Part shown: positions 29,472 through 39,979 of the stretch, piece by piece
How the letters are laid out: each line of letters begins with the position of its first letter
Numbering within the stretch: position 1 is the first letter of the stretch
Source of the DNA: Conchocele bisecta
Lineage: Eukaryota; Mollusca; Bivalvia; Lucinida; Thyasiridae
Length of the DNA stretch: 64,000 nt
Reading direction: 5' to 3'
Assembly (NCBI GenBank): GCA_029237695.1
Contig: CM055268.1
Location: forward strand, 50,424,418-50,488,417
The notes under the pieces: generated by a model
The model's input: the letters and a program-made list of their open reading frames with translations, nothing else
Told to the model about the DNA's origin: nothing
The model's database searches: none
Translations under genes and position numbers: made by a program

Positions 29472-29894
29472 ATTAAACACCAATACCTCAAATTAAATCA
29501 TAATGGCGGTGCGTTGTATTAGCAGGTATAGTGAACACGAGAGGACAAACACCATCATTGCTCCACCAAAGAACAACATTTCAGATTCCTTCATTATATG
29601 GCTCTGACTGGAGAAAAGGGTCGTATGGCAGTTTCGACCAGTGTAGATTCAGATCAGAATCTGCACTAGTCGTCGTGATCGGTCAGTGAAACACCCGCCA
29701 TGTTTCCAACAAACAGTTCTTATCATGCCACAGAACTGTGCCCAGACTAGACGAACAGGGGCCCGTTTCACTAAACTTCGTACGACTAAAATGTTCGTAA
29801 GTGCAAATTTCAGACCGTTTGGAAATTCAAATTGATGGATTTACATGTATTGAGCATATGCTGCATATGCTCAATAAAGTGAATCAATAAATTA

Positions 29895-31640
29895 TTACAA
29901 AACAACAACCGATAATCGTTTCTATTCATATCGTTATACCAAATTATCGCTTTCGTTTCCGTTTGTTTAAAAATGGAAACCTTCAACAAATCTTCTATGT
30001 AAAATCGGAGGGGTTTGTTGGATAGGTGGACAGCGAAAAAGCACTTGCTGTCCGTTTCACTAAACTTCGTACGACTAAAATGTTCGTACGTGCACATTTA
30101 GGATCGTCTGGAAATTTCAATTGATGGATTTACAGTTATTGAGCATAGGCTGCATATGCAGCCTATGCTCAATAAATGTAAATCCAATAATTGTTTACAA
30201 GAAAAAATTGTTGATGTGAAATTTACAGGCTATCATAATTTTGCAGTTACTTTAGTCGTACGAAGTTTAGTGAAACGGCCCCCAGATGTCGCCAAGACAT
30301 AGTAGTATGTAGTATCATCATTTATCCCGTCAACACAGTGCGTATATGCCGTGAAACGTGAAACACGGTGCCGTTAAACATTTTTGATATCCTGTCAATA
30401 CGATTTGGAGATGCGGCTGGGGTTATTTTTTTGCATTTTACAGCTATGTGTAGGTGTTGACGGGATACATAGAATAGTAGGTTAGTGCCGTGAATGGGAA
30501 AAATATCTGGCGCGGCTCGGAAACAGGATGTGCTCGGCAGAGCCTCGCCCATCCCGTTTCCTAAGCCGTACCAGATATTTTTTCCCATTCACGGCACTAA
30601 CCTACTATTCTCTATCTATTTTCCTTATTTCTGAACCAAAATATATGTTGTGACCACTCATTTGAACTGTCTCGGCGAGACGGTTCAAATGAGTGGTCAC
30701 AACATATACTTCTGATGAGAAATAAAGAAATTCTTGAGCCTTGCCGGATATTTTTCCCGTTCACGGCACTAACCTACTATTCTCTATAACCGCTGTCCTT
30801 CTCATTCACTTTCCAGCCACTTCCACAAACACTTCGACGAGTTTTGGGGAAAAACTCAGTCAACTTGATAGTTTTCAAGGGCGGCGTCAGCGGAGATTCG
30901 ATGGGTTCGTACGAAACATCGTATTCGGAGTCAGCAAGATTTTGTTTATATAAATTGAGTCAGCCATTTCAGTGCATTAATGAGCAGACATAATAGTACT
31001 CGAATGTGCTACTGACAAATACATTTTAAGCGGCGCCGAACGTATTGCAATATGCTAATTGCCCAGGAGCTATTTGTTGTAAATACATAGCCGAATATAG
31101 CATTTGACTTTGACTAGAAATCAAAATATCTCCGGGACTGTGAAGCAGCCTAAATCTGTAAGGGGTCCAGGGGCAACCTCTGGACCCCTCACACATTCTA
31201 GTTGCTTCACAGCTGAAAGTCGAACCCCCCTTTTCAAAAATGCTGACGCCCATGCAGTTGACAGTTTATTTATTTGATCCGAAGTGTTTCGGGGATTTAC
31301 TGGAAAGATCAGGGGACCGTTTCACTAAACTTCGTAGCACTAAAATGTTCATAAGTGCAAATTTAGGTTCGTCTGGAAATTCAATTGATGGATTTACATT
31401 TATTGAGCATATGCTGCATATGCAACCTATGCTAAATAAATGTAAATCCAATAATTGTTTGCAAGAAAACATTGTGAATGTGAAATTTACAGACGATCCT
31501 AATTTTGCACTTACGAACATTTTAGTCGTACGAAGTTCAGTGAAGCGGGCCCCAGGAAATGACCAGCCGTCAAGGATACTACACACATTTGAGCGGACCG
31601 TACGGATTAGTTAATCAAAATCGAGGGAATAATAAGAACG
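29895..31640. repeat. Segmental duplication, copy 2, carrying later insertions
   Basis: Collinear with 24340-25690 but longer. A family C MITE (30320-30616), a CGTCTC hairpin (30640-30720) and a partial family C copy (30737-30787) sit between the CCAGATGTCGCCAAGAC block and the GGGGAAAAACTCAGTCAACT block. It ends with AAAATCGAGGGAATAATAAG near 31617. Confidence 0.88.
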
Positions 31641-31754
31641 TTATGATAAAAATAATGGGCAGTGAGTCGGGTGTATGCGAATGGTAAATATAGCGATGGG
31701 TTTATCCTTAACGGAATCAGTGATTTGGCCATCAGTTAAATCCTGTTATTCCCA

Positions 31755-31868
31755 TTATACATGTACAGTGGGGTCAGCGTGTAGGTGCACACACGAACGA
31801 ACACGACAGGTTGGTTTCAACCTGTCGTGTTCGTTCGTGTGTGCACTTACACGCTAACCCCACTGTAT
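31755..31868. repeat. Long near-perfect hairpin MITE, family H
   Basis: TACAGTGGGGTCAGCGTGTA and CACACACGAACGAACACGAC run to the centre near 31812. The inverse ends ACGCTAACCCCACTGTA. The TA-ended TACAGTGGGG termini are of the Tc1/mariner-derived kind. Half copies are at 60826-60873 and 61019-61068. Confidence 0.9.
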
Positions 31869-31874
31869 TAGGAT

Positions 31875-32430
31875 TAGTACTAATCATAAGTGACTTTGGT
31901 GCGGTGAGAATATGTGGCACCAGGTCAGGTTTTGTACTAACCATATTAGTTTTAGGGAGTGGAACTAAGTGACTTTGGTGTGGTGAGGATCTGTGGCACC
32001 AGGTCAGGTTATTCGATTTTCAGGACCGACTATATATTTGTTCTGTAAATATTAATTTCTGATTTTGGTATACCCCACCTACACCCCCATCATAATCACA
32101 ACAGGTAAACTATGAGATTCGACCCTGTTAACCCGACCTTATATATGGGTGTGACTGGAGAAATGGGGCTTATATGTGTTGTGAGTGTAACTCCTGATCA
32201 AATAACACATTACTGTAGCCTGATAACGATCTATATTCCTTGTTAGACGCATGACGGGTGTTCCATTGATGGAATTCCGAACAGTGCAGATCCTGATCAG
32301 ACTGTGCGTATGCACAGTCTGATCTGAATCTACACTGGTCGCAAAATCCACTAGCCCCATTTCTCCAGTGACAGCCACATATGTTGACAGGCCGTTGAAT
32401 ACCATTAAATAAATAAATAATACAAATAAT
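31875..32430. repeat. SINE-like family Q interrupted by a family D MITE
   Basis: Family Q blocks: AAGTGACTTTGGTG, GGCACCAGGTCAGG, TGTAAATATTAATTTCTGAT, ATTCGACCCTGTTAACCC and the end GACAGGCCGTTGAATACC with AAATAAATAAATAA. A complete family D element, 32142-32386, sits between CCTTATATATG and CATATGTTGACAGGCC, bordered by ATAT. Other Q copies are at 37195-37850 and 40125-40550. Confidence 0.8.
32142..32386. repeat. MITE family D, complete copy
   Basis: The ends are inverted: TATATGGGTGTGACTGGAGA at the left and TCTCCAGTGACAGCCACATA at the right. The inside holds CCGAACAGTGCAGATCCTGA and the near-palindrome TGTGCGTATGCACAGTCTGA. About 245 bp; no coding capacity. Confidence 0.85.
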
Positions 32431-32539
32431 ACCTTAGACGAGTAGAAATCAGCTGCTTTTGCTGTTCACAGATCCAAAAGCGGACAACTGCGCCCGCGTC
32501 GATTCCAATCCGACATCGCATCGACCAAAGGGGGCTTAT

Positions 32540-33200
32540 TATAAGCGGCGATTGTAGAAATGGGGTTTGTGTTATTTTGACCTGTGTATTTCCCGATCAA
32601 ATAGCTTCACACGTGTAGCCTGATAACGATCTATATTGCTTGTTAGAAGCATGACAGATGTTTCATTGATTGGATGTACACTGGTCGCAAAACACATAAG
32701 CTCCATTGTTCAAGTCGCTGTCACATTATTGGTTGGGATTGTAGAAGTGTGTTTGTTTGCCTTTGTGACCGGTCAAGCTCCTGATTTTCTAGTATCCTCC
32801 AGAAACCCAATAATGATATGTGGCTGTGACAGGAGAAATGGGGCTTATGGGTTTTGCGACCAGCCAATATAGATCCAGATCAGCCTGTGCATTCGGATAG
32901 TCTGATCAGGATCTACACTGTTCGCCATTCCATAAATGAAGCACCCGTCATGCAATATAGATCGTATCGGGCTACAGGAATGTGTTATTTAACCAGGAGC
33001 TACACTTGTCACCAAGGTTATAACTACCATTTCTCGTTTCAAGGCCACATAATTATATATTTGTCAATGACAAGCCATTAAACGACTGAAGGGCGAACAA
33101 TGTAGACCCTCAACAGATTGCGCGGATGGGCGTTGTAGTCTGGGTCTACACTGGTCGCAATCGCCCGACTTCTCACTTCATAGCAACATTTGAGTTTTGA
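32540..33200. repeat. MITE family D, three further copies
   Basis: Copies at about 32545-32780, 32815-33060 and 33095-33190, in differing states of decay. Typical blocks are GAAATGGGGCTTATGGGTTT, GATCCAGATCAGCCTGTGCA and AGTCTGATCAGGATCTACAC. Confidence 0.75.
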
Positions 33201-33566
33201 CCAGTGTAGACCATGATCATCTGCAAAAGTATGTTCGCTAGTAACTTCATCATCGTAATTGTTAACCCGTGTCACAAAATTGTGTAACTGAAATCACACA
33301 ATTGTGAGACAGGTTCTTTTAATATAGATATGGTGTGGCTGTACATAGGCATAGACAAGTAGTCAAAGTCAATTTACACATTTTTAATCAGTCAATGATA
33401 ACTATGGCACTATGTATCCAGCAAAACACAATTGGCAGTGTCTTCTAAAGGTTCCACATAGTTAAGTTTCATGTGAATGCATTAGTCCTAGGTTGTCACT
33501 GAATACACAAATGTGCATAGATATACAACAAATATTCGCCCACATGGTATGTGCGCGAGACTAAAT
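33201..33566. other. No gene recognised
   Basis: A short gap between MITEs with no frames of interest. Only GTCACAAAATTGTGTAACTG and AATCACACAATTGTGAGACA, weak palindromes near 33270-33310, stand out. Confidence 0.4.
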
Positions 33567-33868
33567 ATAGAGAATAGTAGGTTAGTGCCGTGAATGGGAA
33601 AAATATCTGGCGCGGCACGGACACGGGATGTCTCTCTGCCGAGCACATCCCGTTTCCGTGCCGCGCCAGATAGTTTTCCCATTCACGGCACTAACCTACT
33701 ATTCTATTTATCCCGTCAACACCTACACATAGCTTTAAAATGCAATAAAAATAACCCCAGCCACCGCACATATTCATACGCAGTGATTAGGTCGTATTGA
33801 CAGGATATCAAACATGTTTCACGGCACCGTGTTTCACGGTACATACGCACTGTGTTGACGGGATAAAA
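33567..33868. repeat. MITE family C, inverted copy
   Basis: The hairpin module comes first (AGAATAGTAGGTTAGTGCCG to ACTAACCTACTATTCTATTT), then the TIR module (TATCCCGTCAACACCTACAC to GTGTTGACGGGATAAA). Orientation is opposite to the 26.7 kb copy. Confidence 0.88.
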
Positions 33869-34109
33869 TGTGAACTAAGAATTTGAAAAATGTCCACTAA
33901 GGTGTCACATAAAATGTTCGTAAGTGCAAATTTAGGATCGTCTGGAAATTTCAATTGATGGATTTACATTTATTGAGCATAGGCTGCATATGCAGCCTAT
34001 GCTCAATAAATGTAAATCCAATAATTGTTTATAAGAAAGCATTGTTAATGTGAAACGTACAGACTATCATAATTTTGCACTTACGAACAGTTTAGAAAAA
34101 CGGCCCCCT

Positions 34110-34489
34110 GATCTCTCAACAATGACCACACAAGCATGCCTAGTGAACTACGCATAAAGCCCCAATTCTTGTCAAGCATGACTCACCACTGTATGTGAGA
34201 TCCACAGTATTTGTTAACAATGCAACTCACCTGTAAAATGCACCTGCATACAACTTACACAATCAATAGTACAGGTAGGTATACTGCACAAAATTAGACA
34301 CAATATATACTGAGCAACTGCACACATTTGTGACAACCCGCATCTTCTGTCTGTAACGCTGGGCGACTTACAGACAGAGAGAAATTCGGGTTAAAGGTTT
34401 TCGTCCATTCGTTACATATGACATTGTAAAGGAAATATCAACAGTCATTAACCATTTCCCGACGATATAATTGTCATTATTATAGTTCG
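34110..34489. other. No gene recognised
   Basis: Unassigned sequence between MITEs. CATCTTCTGTCTGTAACGCT with GACTTACAGACAGAG is a weak inverted pair near 34340-34380, partly repeated near 34900. Confidence 0.4.
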
Positions 34490-34805
34490 TATATCAAACA
34501 TGAATTTCCACACTGATATCAGGGGCGATAACCATGTTTCCTTGAAATGTTAACTGACATTACTAGTTATTCTGTATTTACTTTTTGATGTCCAATGATC
34601 ATATTTTATAATCTGTCGAAAATATTATTTTGTTCAGGTGACGCATTTAAATAGTATAAATAATGAAAAAATATCATGCCTCATTTGCATATGAAATAGC
34701 CTGATACAACCGCGCGTCACTATCAGTAAAATAAATATTTCTAAATGATTATATCTGTATAGCGGGCACTCGTATTTTTTTAGAACTGGTGGAATAGTGA
34801 CACAA
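34490..34805. repeat. Dispersed repeat family P, inverted copy
   Basis: Inverse of the 18955 copy: GGGGCGATAACCATGTTTCC, TTTGCATATGAAATAGCCTG, TATAGCGGGCACTCG and TAGAACTGGTGGAATAG. Confidence 0.75.
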
Positions 34806-34979
34806 TTATACACTTATTGAATTCCTATAAAGAACAGTATGTGCCTATTGAGTGGGCATGTACATTTTACACATTCTCGATAACCTGATAACCCTAATTA
34901 TCTGTCTGTAACGCAGGGAGACTCGGGTTGCGTAATTGGTTGCACTTTTCACTCAATATTATATATAATATCAAAGTGC

Positions 34980-35420
34980 ATGATCACGTGGTTATAACAA
35001 CAACAACAGTGGCTGAAAGTGTTGAAATATTGCCCACTACAAAGTAAGTATTATTTTATATTTTCCTTAATATGAAACGGATTTTGATGAAATATGGCGC
35101 AGCAAACGCCTCTGCATTTGGTGGTCCAGGGAGTTCGGCACAGACTTATGTCGTTTTTGCGAAGAATCGATTTCCGTGTCGGTAGACACGGAAATCTATT
35201 CTTCGCAAAAACGACAGAAGTTCGGGCCAAAGTACAGAGACCACAAAATGCAGCTTAACAAGACGCGTATGATAGGCCATATTTCATCAAAATCCGTTAC
35301 GTAATAAGGACAATATAGAAGAATACGTGCTTTGAATAGGATGTATTCTGGAAGTTTCAGTACTTGTTGTTGTTGTTGTTGTTGTTGTTGTTAGTACCAC
35401 GTGATCATACACCTTGATTA
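34980..35420. repeat. MITE family M, large palindrome with microsatellite ends
   Basis: ATCACGTGGTTATAACAACA faces GTTGTTGTTAGTACCACGTG, and inside ATGAAATATGGCGCAGCAAA faces TAGGCCATATTTCATCAAAA. The centre near 35180 is GATTTCCGTGTCGGTAGACA. This copy shows the full family extent, about 430 bp. Confidence 0.85.
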
Positions 35421-35664
35421 TGTGCTGTTCGGACTGCGCGAATATGTAGGCTGGTATGGATATACGCAGGTCTCAACCGAAGAAGAACTGATCCACATTT
35501 CTCAATGCGTGTCATATCCTTGTCACTTCCTTGTAACTTAAAACTACTAATTTGCACGTGAAGAAAAGTATGCACATATGCATTTAATTGGGTTTCAAGT
35601 GTATATTGGTAAGGGGAGATGTTTGGCTGAATAAATCATATAGCAGTTAACATTGCCGAGGGTA

Positions 35665-36165
35665 TCTATGGAACGCCAAATCTACATAAAATCAAATAAT
35701 TATGTGATATATTTAGGCTCAAAAAATCAAATAATTCATGCTAGCTCTAAATATTTAATTCTCGCTCTAAATATGTAATGCAAGCTCTCTAGAGCTAGCA
35801 TTACATATTTAGAGCGAGAATTAATCTAGAGGTAGCATTACATATTTAGAGCGAGAATTAAATATTTAGAGCTAGCATGAATTTTTGAGTTTATGTAAAT
35901 TTGGCATTCCTGGAACGCCAAATCTACATATTAAAGCTCAAATAACTAAAATAATTAGAACTAGCATTAAAGATTTAGAGCGAGAATTAAATATTTAGAG
36001 CTAGCATGAATTACTTGAGTTTATGTAAATTTGGCCTTCCTGGGACGCCAAATCTACATAAGCTTAAATAATTGCAATAATTATAACTAGCATTATAACG
36101 AGCGAGAATTCAATATTTAGAGCTAGCGTGAATTATTTGGGTTTATGTCGATTTGGCGTTCCTGG
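35665..36165. repeat. Tandem array of foldback units with AT-rich motif TATTTAGAGCGAGAATTAA
   Basis: Three units of about 115-240 bp each begin GAACGCCAAATCTACATA and end TTTATGTAAATTTGGC-type sequence. TTAGAGCGAGAATTAAATAT and TTAGAGCTAGCATGAATT recur in direct and inverse orientation. The first unit holds a hairpin centred on CTCTCTAGAGCTAGC near 35787. Confidence 0.85.
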
Positions 36166-36189
36166 AAAAATGGATCTTATGCGATCAGT

Positions 36190-36350
36190 GTAAAAATGTT
36201 GTCTGATGTTGTTTTATATTTCGTCTCCCTTGTCAATCAAAACATGGTTGGACAGCATTTTAGAATCATTTCCGATGGAATTTATTATTTTTCCATGGAA
36301 ACGATTCTAAAGTGCTGTCGAGCCATGTTTTGATGAGACAAATGGAAAGT
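36190..36350. repeat. Foldback element with ATCATTTCC-type centre
   Basis: CAAAACATGGTTGGACAGCA and TTAGAATCATTTCC face AAACGATTCTAAAGTGCTGT and GAGCCATGTTTTGATGAG. Related centres lie near 46880, 55980 and 63885. Confidence 0.8.
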
Positions 36351-36536
36351 AAGGTTATTTTAATGGAGATAAATTTGATTCTCCTTGCAGGCAATAACTC
36401 TGAGAAATATGTATGTGTGACATACAGGAGAGCCTCTCTAGAGTAAGGAGTCACCGTTTGATTTGTAATTTACGTCATTTTCGAGTTTGTACAGGATTGA
36501 AAATGACAACAATTGTTCTTATATTGCCTAATTACA

Positions 36537-36740
36537 TTGTAACCTCTCTAAACCGGACAGTCTGGAGACCCAATTTTGTTTAATTTCTGGGTTTCACTGT
36601 AATGTATTTCATTGTCGAGTCTGTACATGATTGAGAATGACAAACACAAATTTTCATATAGTGCTTAATTACAGTATAACCTCTCTAAATCGGACACCCT
36701 GGCGATTCCCAGGGTGTCCGGTTTAGAGAGGTGAAACTAT
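36537..36740. repeat. Tc1/mariner-type hairpin MITE family I
   Basis: TACAGTATAACCTCTCTAAA and CGGACACCCTGG face CCAGGGTGTCCGGTTTAGAG at 36672-36732. A half copy (TGTAACCTCTCTAAACCGGA) lies at 36537. A full copy is at 49618-49697 and a half copy near 50185. Ends TACAGTGGAACC are typical of Tc1/mariner derivatives. Confidence 0.82.
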
Positions 36741-36954
36741 ACATTTTCTATGACATAGTGACATAGAAAATGCGCCTATGGTCTCTGTGATGTTTGAACC
36801 TATCCGCATAAACTGATCAGGGTCTTCACAGTTTAACGTTTAGTCGGTGAAACACCCGTCATGCTTATAACCAACATAATATATCATTAGTATACTGCAG
36901 ATGCACCCTAGCAGATCATGACCACTGGTCTTAACAGAGCTCCAGCTACGTTGC

Positions 36955-37130
36955 GTAATTGGACCAAATCTTCCGGGTATTTTTCTTATTTCTTCACGAA
37001 AAATGGCAAGTTGGGATTGCTTTAGAATCGTCTCATCGAGACGATTCTAAAGCACTCCCAACTTGCCAATTTTTGGCGAAGAACTAACGAAAGTCTCACC
37101 AAAGTTGATCAAATTACGCACCTTAACTGG
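36955..37130. repeat. Foldback element with CGTCTC centre
   Basis: GGCAAGTTGGGATTGCTTTA and GAATCGTCTCATCGAGACGA form a strong stem at about 37005-37070. Outer parts TGCGTAATTGGACCAA and TTGATCAAATTACGCA also pair. Confidence 0.82.
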
Positions 37131-37194
37131 AGCTCTGCTTAATGCGATAAGCCCCATTTCACCAGTGACAGTCGCATAATACAATAAGTATGTG

Positions 37195-37850
37195 ATACAA
37201 AGTGGGTGGCAGGTGGGAACGAGCGATTTAACGATGCAGGATTCATCCTTACCGGAATCCCGACCAGAGACCTGGGCCCGTTTCACTAAACATCGTACGA
37301 CTAAAACGTTCGTAAGTGCAAAATTATGATAGTCTGTAAATTTCACATTAACACTGATTTCTTGTAAACAATTATTGGATTTACATTTATTGAGCATAGG
37401 CTGCATATGCAGCCTATGCTCAATAAATATAAATCTATCAATTCAAATTTCTAGACGATCCTACATTTGCACTTAGTCGTACGAAGTTTAGTGAAACGAC
37501 CCCTGGTTTGGCCCTCGTGTACGTATTTGGCTTTCCTGTATGTGATAGTTGAATCTCGTTATACCCCTTATATGAGTAATATGATTATTCGTAATCCTAT
37601 TACTTTTAGGCGAAGGGGCCAAGTGACTTTGATGTGGTATGCACCTGGCACAAGGTCAGGTCATTCTAATGTCAGGGCTGAATATATATTTTATTCGATG
37701 TAAATATTCCGTTCTGAATTTAGGATCCTCCCCCGTCCCCGCACAAATGTAGCAGGTTAAATACGGGATCGAACCCGTTGGCCCCCGGCCTTAAATGACA
37801 TTAAATGTTGATAGGCCGTAAAACACCAACAAACAAAACAAACAAACCTA
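37195..37850. repeat. SINE-like family Q copy split by a family B MITE
   Basis: The Q sequence is continuous with the 40.1 kb copy when the MITE at about 37270-37505 is removed. The MITE is bordered by CCTGG on both sides (GAGACCTGGG before, CCCCTGGTTTGG after), a likely 5 bp target duplication. The Q end is GATAGGCCGTAAAACACCAA with a CAAACAAA tail. Confidence 0.82.
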
Positions 37851-37984
37851 CCCAAACGGCCACCTCGCTACAACAACTACCTGCTTACAACAGCCACGTT
37901 TGTGTCTTCCCATGGGTGGCTGTTGTAAGGAGGTTGTACTGTACCAGATTTGTGTTACCTTGTGCGCATGGAGGCTATTCAGCA

Positions 37985-38470
37985 TACATCACAAACTGTG
38001 TCGCATATGAATTTCATATGTTTTTATATGAATTTCATATGAAAATTTCATATACAAATGATATAAAGTGAGCCAATATGCAATTCATATGCAAAATCTT
38101 CGTATGCATTTCATCTGCAAATCATAAGAATTTCATACGAAGACCCATGTATAATGCTTTTAAATCTATACATTTTCATATCATGTCATGATATATTTGT
38201 TCATACCAGTGATTAAAACGAACATAATACAAAGCAAAATGTTCCACATATGCAATTCATATGAAAATAAATGCATATGCTGTTCATATGTAAAACATAT
38301 GAAAAACATATGAATTTCATATATGAAAAGAGCACATATGAAACTCATATGATGTATATGAAATTCATATGTTTTTCATATGCTTTACATATGAACAGGA
38401 TATGCATTATTTTCATATGAATTGCATATATGGAACAGTTTGCTTTGTATTATGTTCGTTTTAATCACAG
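37985..38470. repeat. CATATG-rich palindromic element
   Basis: AAACGAACATAATACAAAGC at 38218 faces TTGTATTATGTTCGTTTTAA at 38446. The arms between hold many copies of CATATGAATTTCATATG and relatives. The central hairpin is about 250 bp. A looser array of the same hexamer precedes it from 37985. Confidence 0.88.
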
Positions 38471-38689
38471 GTATGAGAAAATATATCACCTGATGATATA
38501 TTAATCTAATTATACTATAATACACCGTCATGGGTTTCCCCGTCACCTGTAGTTTTAATGACATCTACCGGTGTACCAAGTTTCATTTCTGTTTCAAAAC
38601 GTGCATTTGTATTTCCGCCCGCTCAATTATATGCGTTCAATGGTTAATACATTCAACCATACATACCAGTAGCCTATTTCACCAACATT

Positions 38690-39058
38690 GCAAAGTATAC
38701 TTATCTAGCAAAGTATACTTTGAGGGATAAATATTTAATTTAAGGATCAATTTATTAATTTGTATTATACTGAATTTATTACATTATCACAGCCAAAATG
38801 GCTGTAATAATGTAATAAATTCAGTATAATGATTATGCATACTTTTAATCATCAAATACATGTAGTCGTTAATTCTGTATGAAATAAAACTATGCAGACT
38901 TATTATACTGAATGTATTACATTATCACAGCCAAATTGGCTGTGATAATGTAATAAATTCAGTATAATAAAAATTAATAAATTTATCCTAAAATTTAAAA
39001 TTTCTCCCTCAAAGTATACTTTGCTAGAAAAGTATACTTTGCAATGTTGATGAAACCG
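38690..39058. repeat. Palindromic MITE family G, copy 1
   Basis: The ends read TTGCAAAGTATACTTATCTA and TAGAAAAGTATACTTTGCAA. Two internal hairpins, CTGAATTTATTACATTATCA around GCCAAAATGGCTG, lie at about 38770 and 38910. A decayed copy is at 54112-54320. Confidence 0.85.
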
Positions 39059-39194
39059 GTTACAGATGTGATGACTCGTAACGAACCATCTCATCTGGAT
39101 CTGCAGTGGTTGTCATTATTTCTTTGACATTTTGAAACAGTATATCCCGTTGCTTGTCAATAGAATAGTCCAAACTTAACATGGAACACATCCT

Positions 39195-39507
39195 AATAAT
39201 TCCAACACAAAAATATTTACACAATTCCCTAACATTTGATTGGCTCGTAGCAAGTCTCTGTCCAAAATTTATATCCCAGTAAACTCCCACGCCGAACTAC
39301 TTTCCGTTACCGTGAGGCGCAGTTCAAATGCTGGAATTATAAGGAATGAATGGCCTTTTTGTGGAATTTATCGGGGATATAAACTTGGAAAAGTCAAGGG
39401 AATACTGGACGAGGCCTTAATCGCTTTATCGCTTCGTCCAGTATTCCCGCGACTTTTCCAAGTTTATACCCCGATAAATTCCACAAAAAGGCCATTCATT
39501 CCTATAA
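39195..39507. repeat. MITE family A, left module plus hairpin
   Basis: The outer module is shortened (it lacks the AAATAAACACATTTTCTTGA stretch). The hairpin ends at GCCATTCATTCCTATAA, with a loop TTAATCGCTTTATCGCTT. Confidence 0.88.
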
Positions 39508-39581
39508 TATATACATGTATATCAAAGGGTTAAATGAGCATGTCAGGATTTTTGGAAAAACAATACTATAAAAAGGAAAAT

Positions 39582-39738
39582 CGTGTTTTCATCATGGCTC
39601 TGTGTAAAGTGGTTTAATTGAAACTATATTACGATACTAGGACCGTTGTGTTGTTTGTATTTTGACCCATATATGTACACAAATATCGGATTTCCTATCT
39701 TACTGCGTTTACACAGGGTCATGATGAAAACACAATTT
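39582..39738. repeat. Short inverted-repeat element near the 3' end of the EF-hand gene
   Basis: GTGTTTTCATCATGGCTCTG and TGTAAAG face TTTACACAGGGTCATGATGA and AAACAC. About 155 bp, with a TIR of 27 bp. It ends about 70 bp beyond the stop codon of the gene on the minus strand, next to a possible AATAAA (39742-39737). Confidence 0.75.
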
Positions 39739-39805
39739 TATTTTTTATAATATTTCTTTTTTTTTTTCAAAAAATTATAATATGCAACTTTAAATGTCGA
39801 ATCCC

Positions 39806-39979
39806 TTATTCCGGATGTGGGTCACATTCTAGGAAGTTTACTATAGTCGGGTCTTTCATTGCGCCGGAACAGAACTCTGGCCACGTGATTCCGCCATCGC
39901 CATCGCCGTCAAATTCCGAGAACAGCTGCTCGGTCATTTTTTCGGGGGTGTCCTTGGCATTTGTCATCTTGTATATTGC
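39806..39979 (-). CDS. Neuronal calcium sensor family protein, exon 3 (C-terminal)
   Basis: The exon follows TTTACTTTCAG (acceptor at 39981-39980) and ends in TAA (39808-39806). It encodes residues 130-186, starting AIYKMTNAKDTPEKMTEQLF. The junction before AIYKM is a phase-0 position conserved in neuronal calcium sensor genes. EF-hand 4 is DGDGDGGITWPE (153-164), with all six ligand positions acceptable, so it should bind calcium. The end (DPTIVNFLECDP) matches the family's C-terminus. A possible polyadenylation signal AATAAA lies 64 bp downstream. Joined with the exons at 46399-46662 and 48813-48935 the product is 186 residues, close to the usual 190. Confidence 0.92.
   Translation of the reverse strand, partial: AIYKMTNAKDTPEKMTEQLFSEFDGDGDGGITWPEFCSGAMKDPTIVNFLECDPHPE

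Noticed and set aside
29328..29522. Conserved-looking peptide MNGLFVEFIGDINLEKSREY seen at several places (29.3, 50.0, 51.5 kb)
   Set aside because: It is a reading of the family A hairpin on both strands, with no conservation beyond the DNA palindrome.
23970..35420. CRISPR-like array from repeated palindromes
   Set aside because: Repeats are not regularly spaced, have no unique spacers of constant size and belong to a eukaryotic genome.
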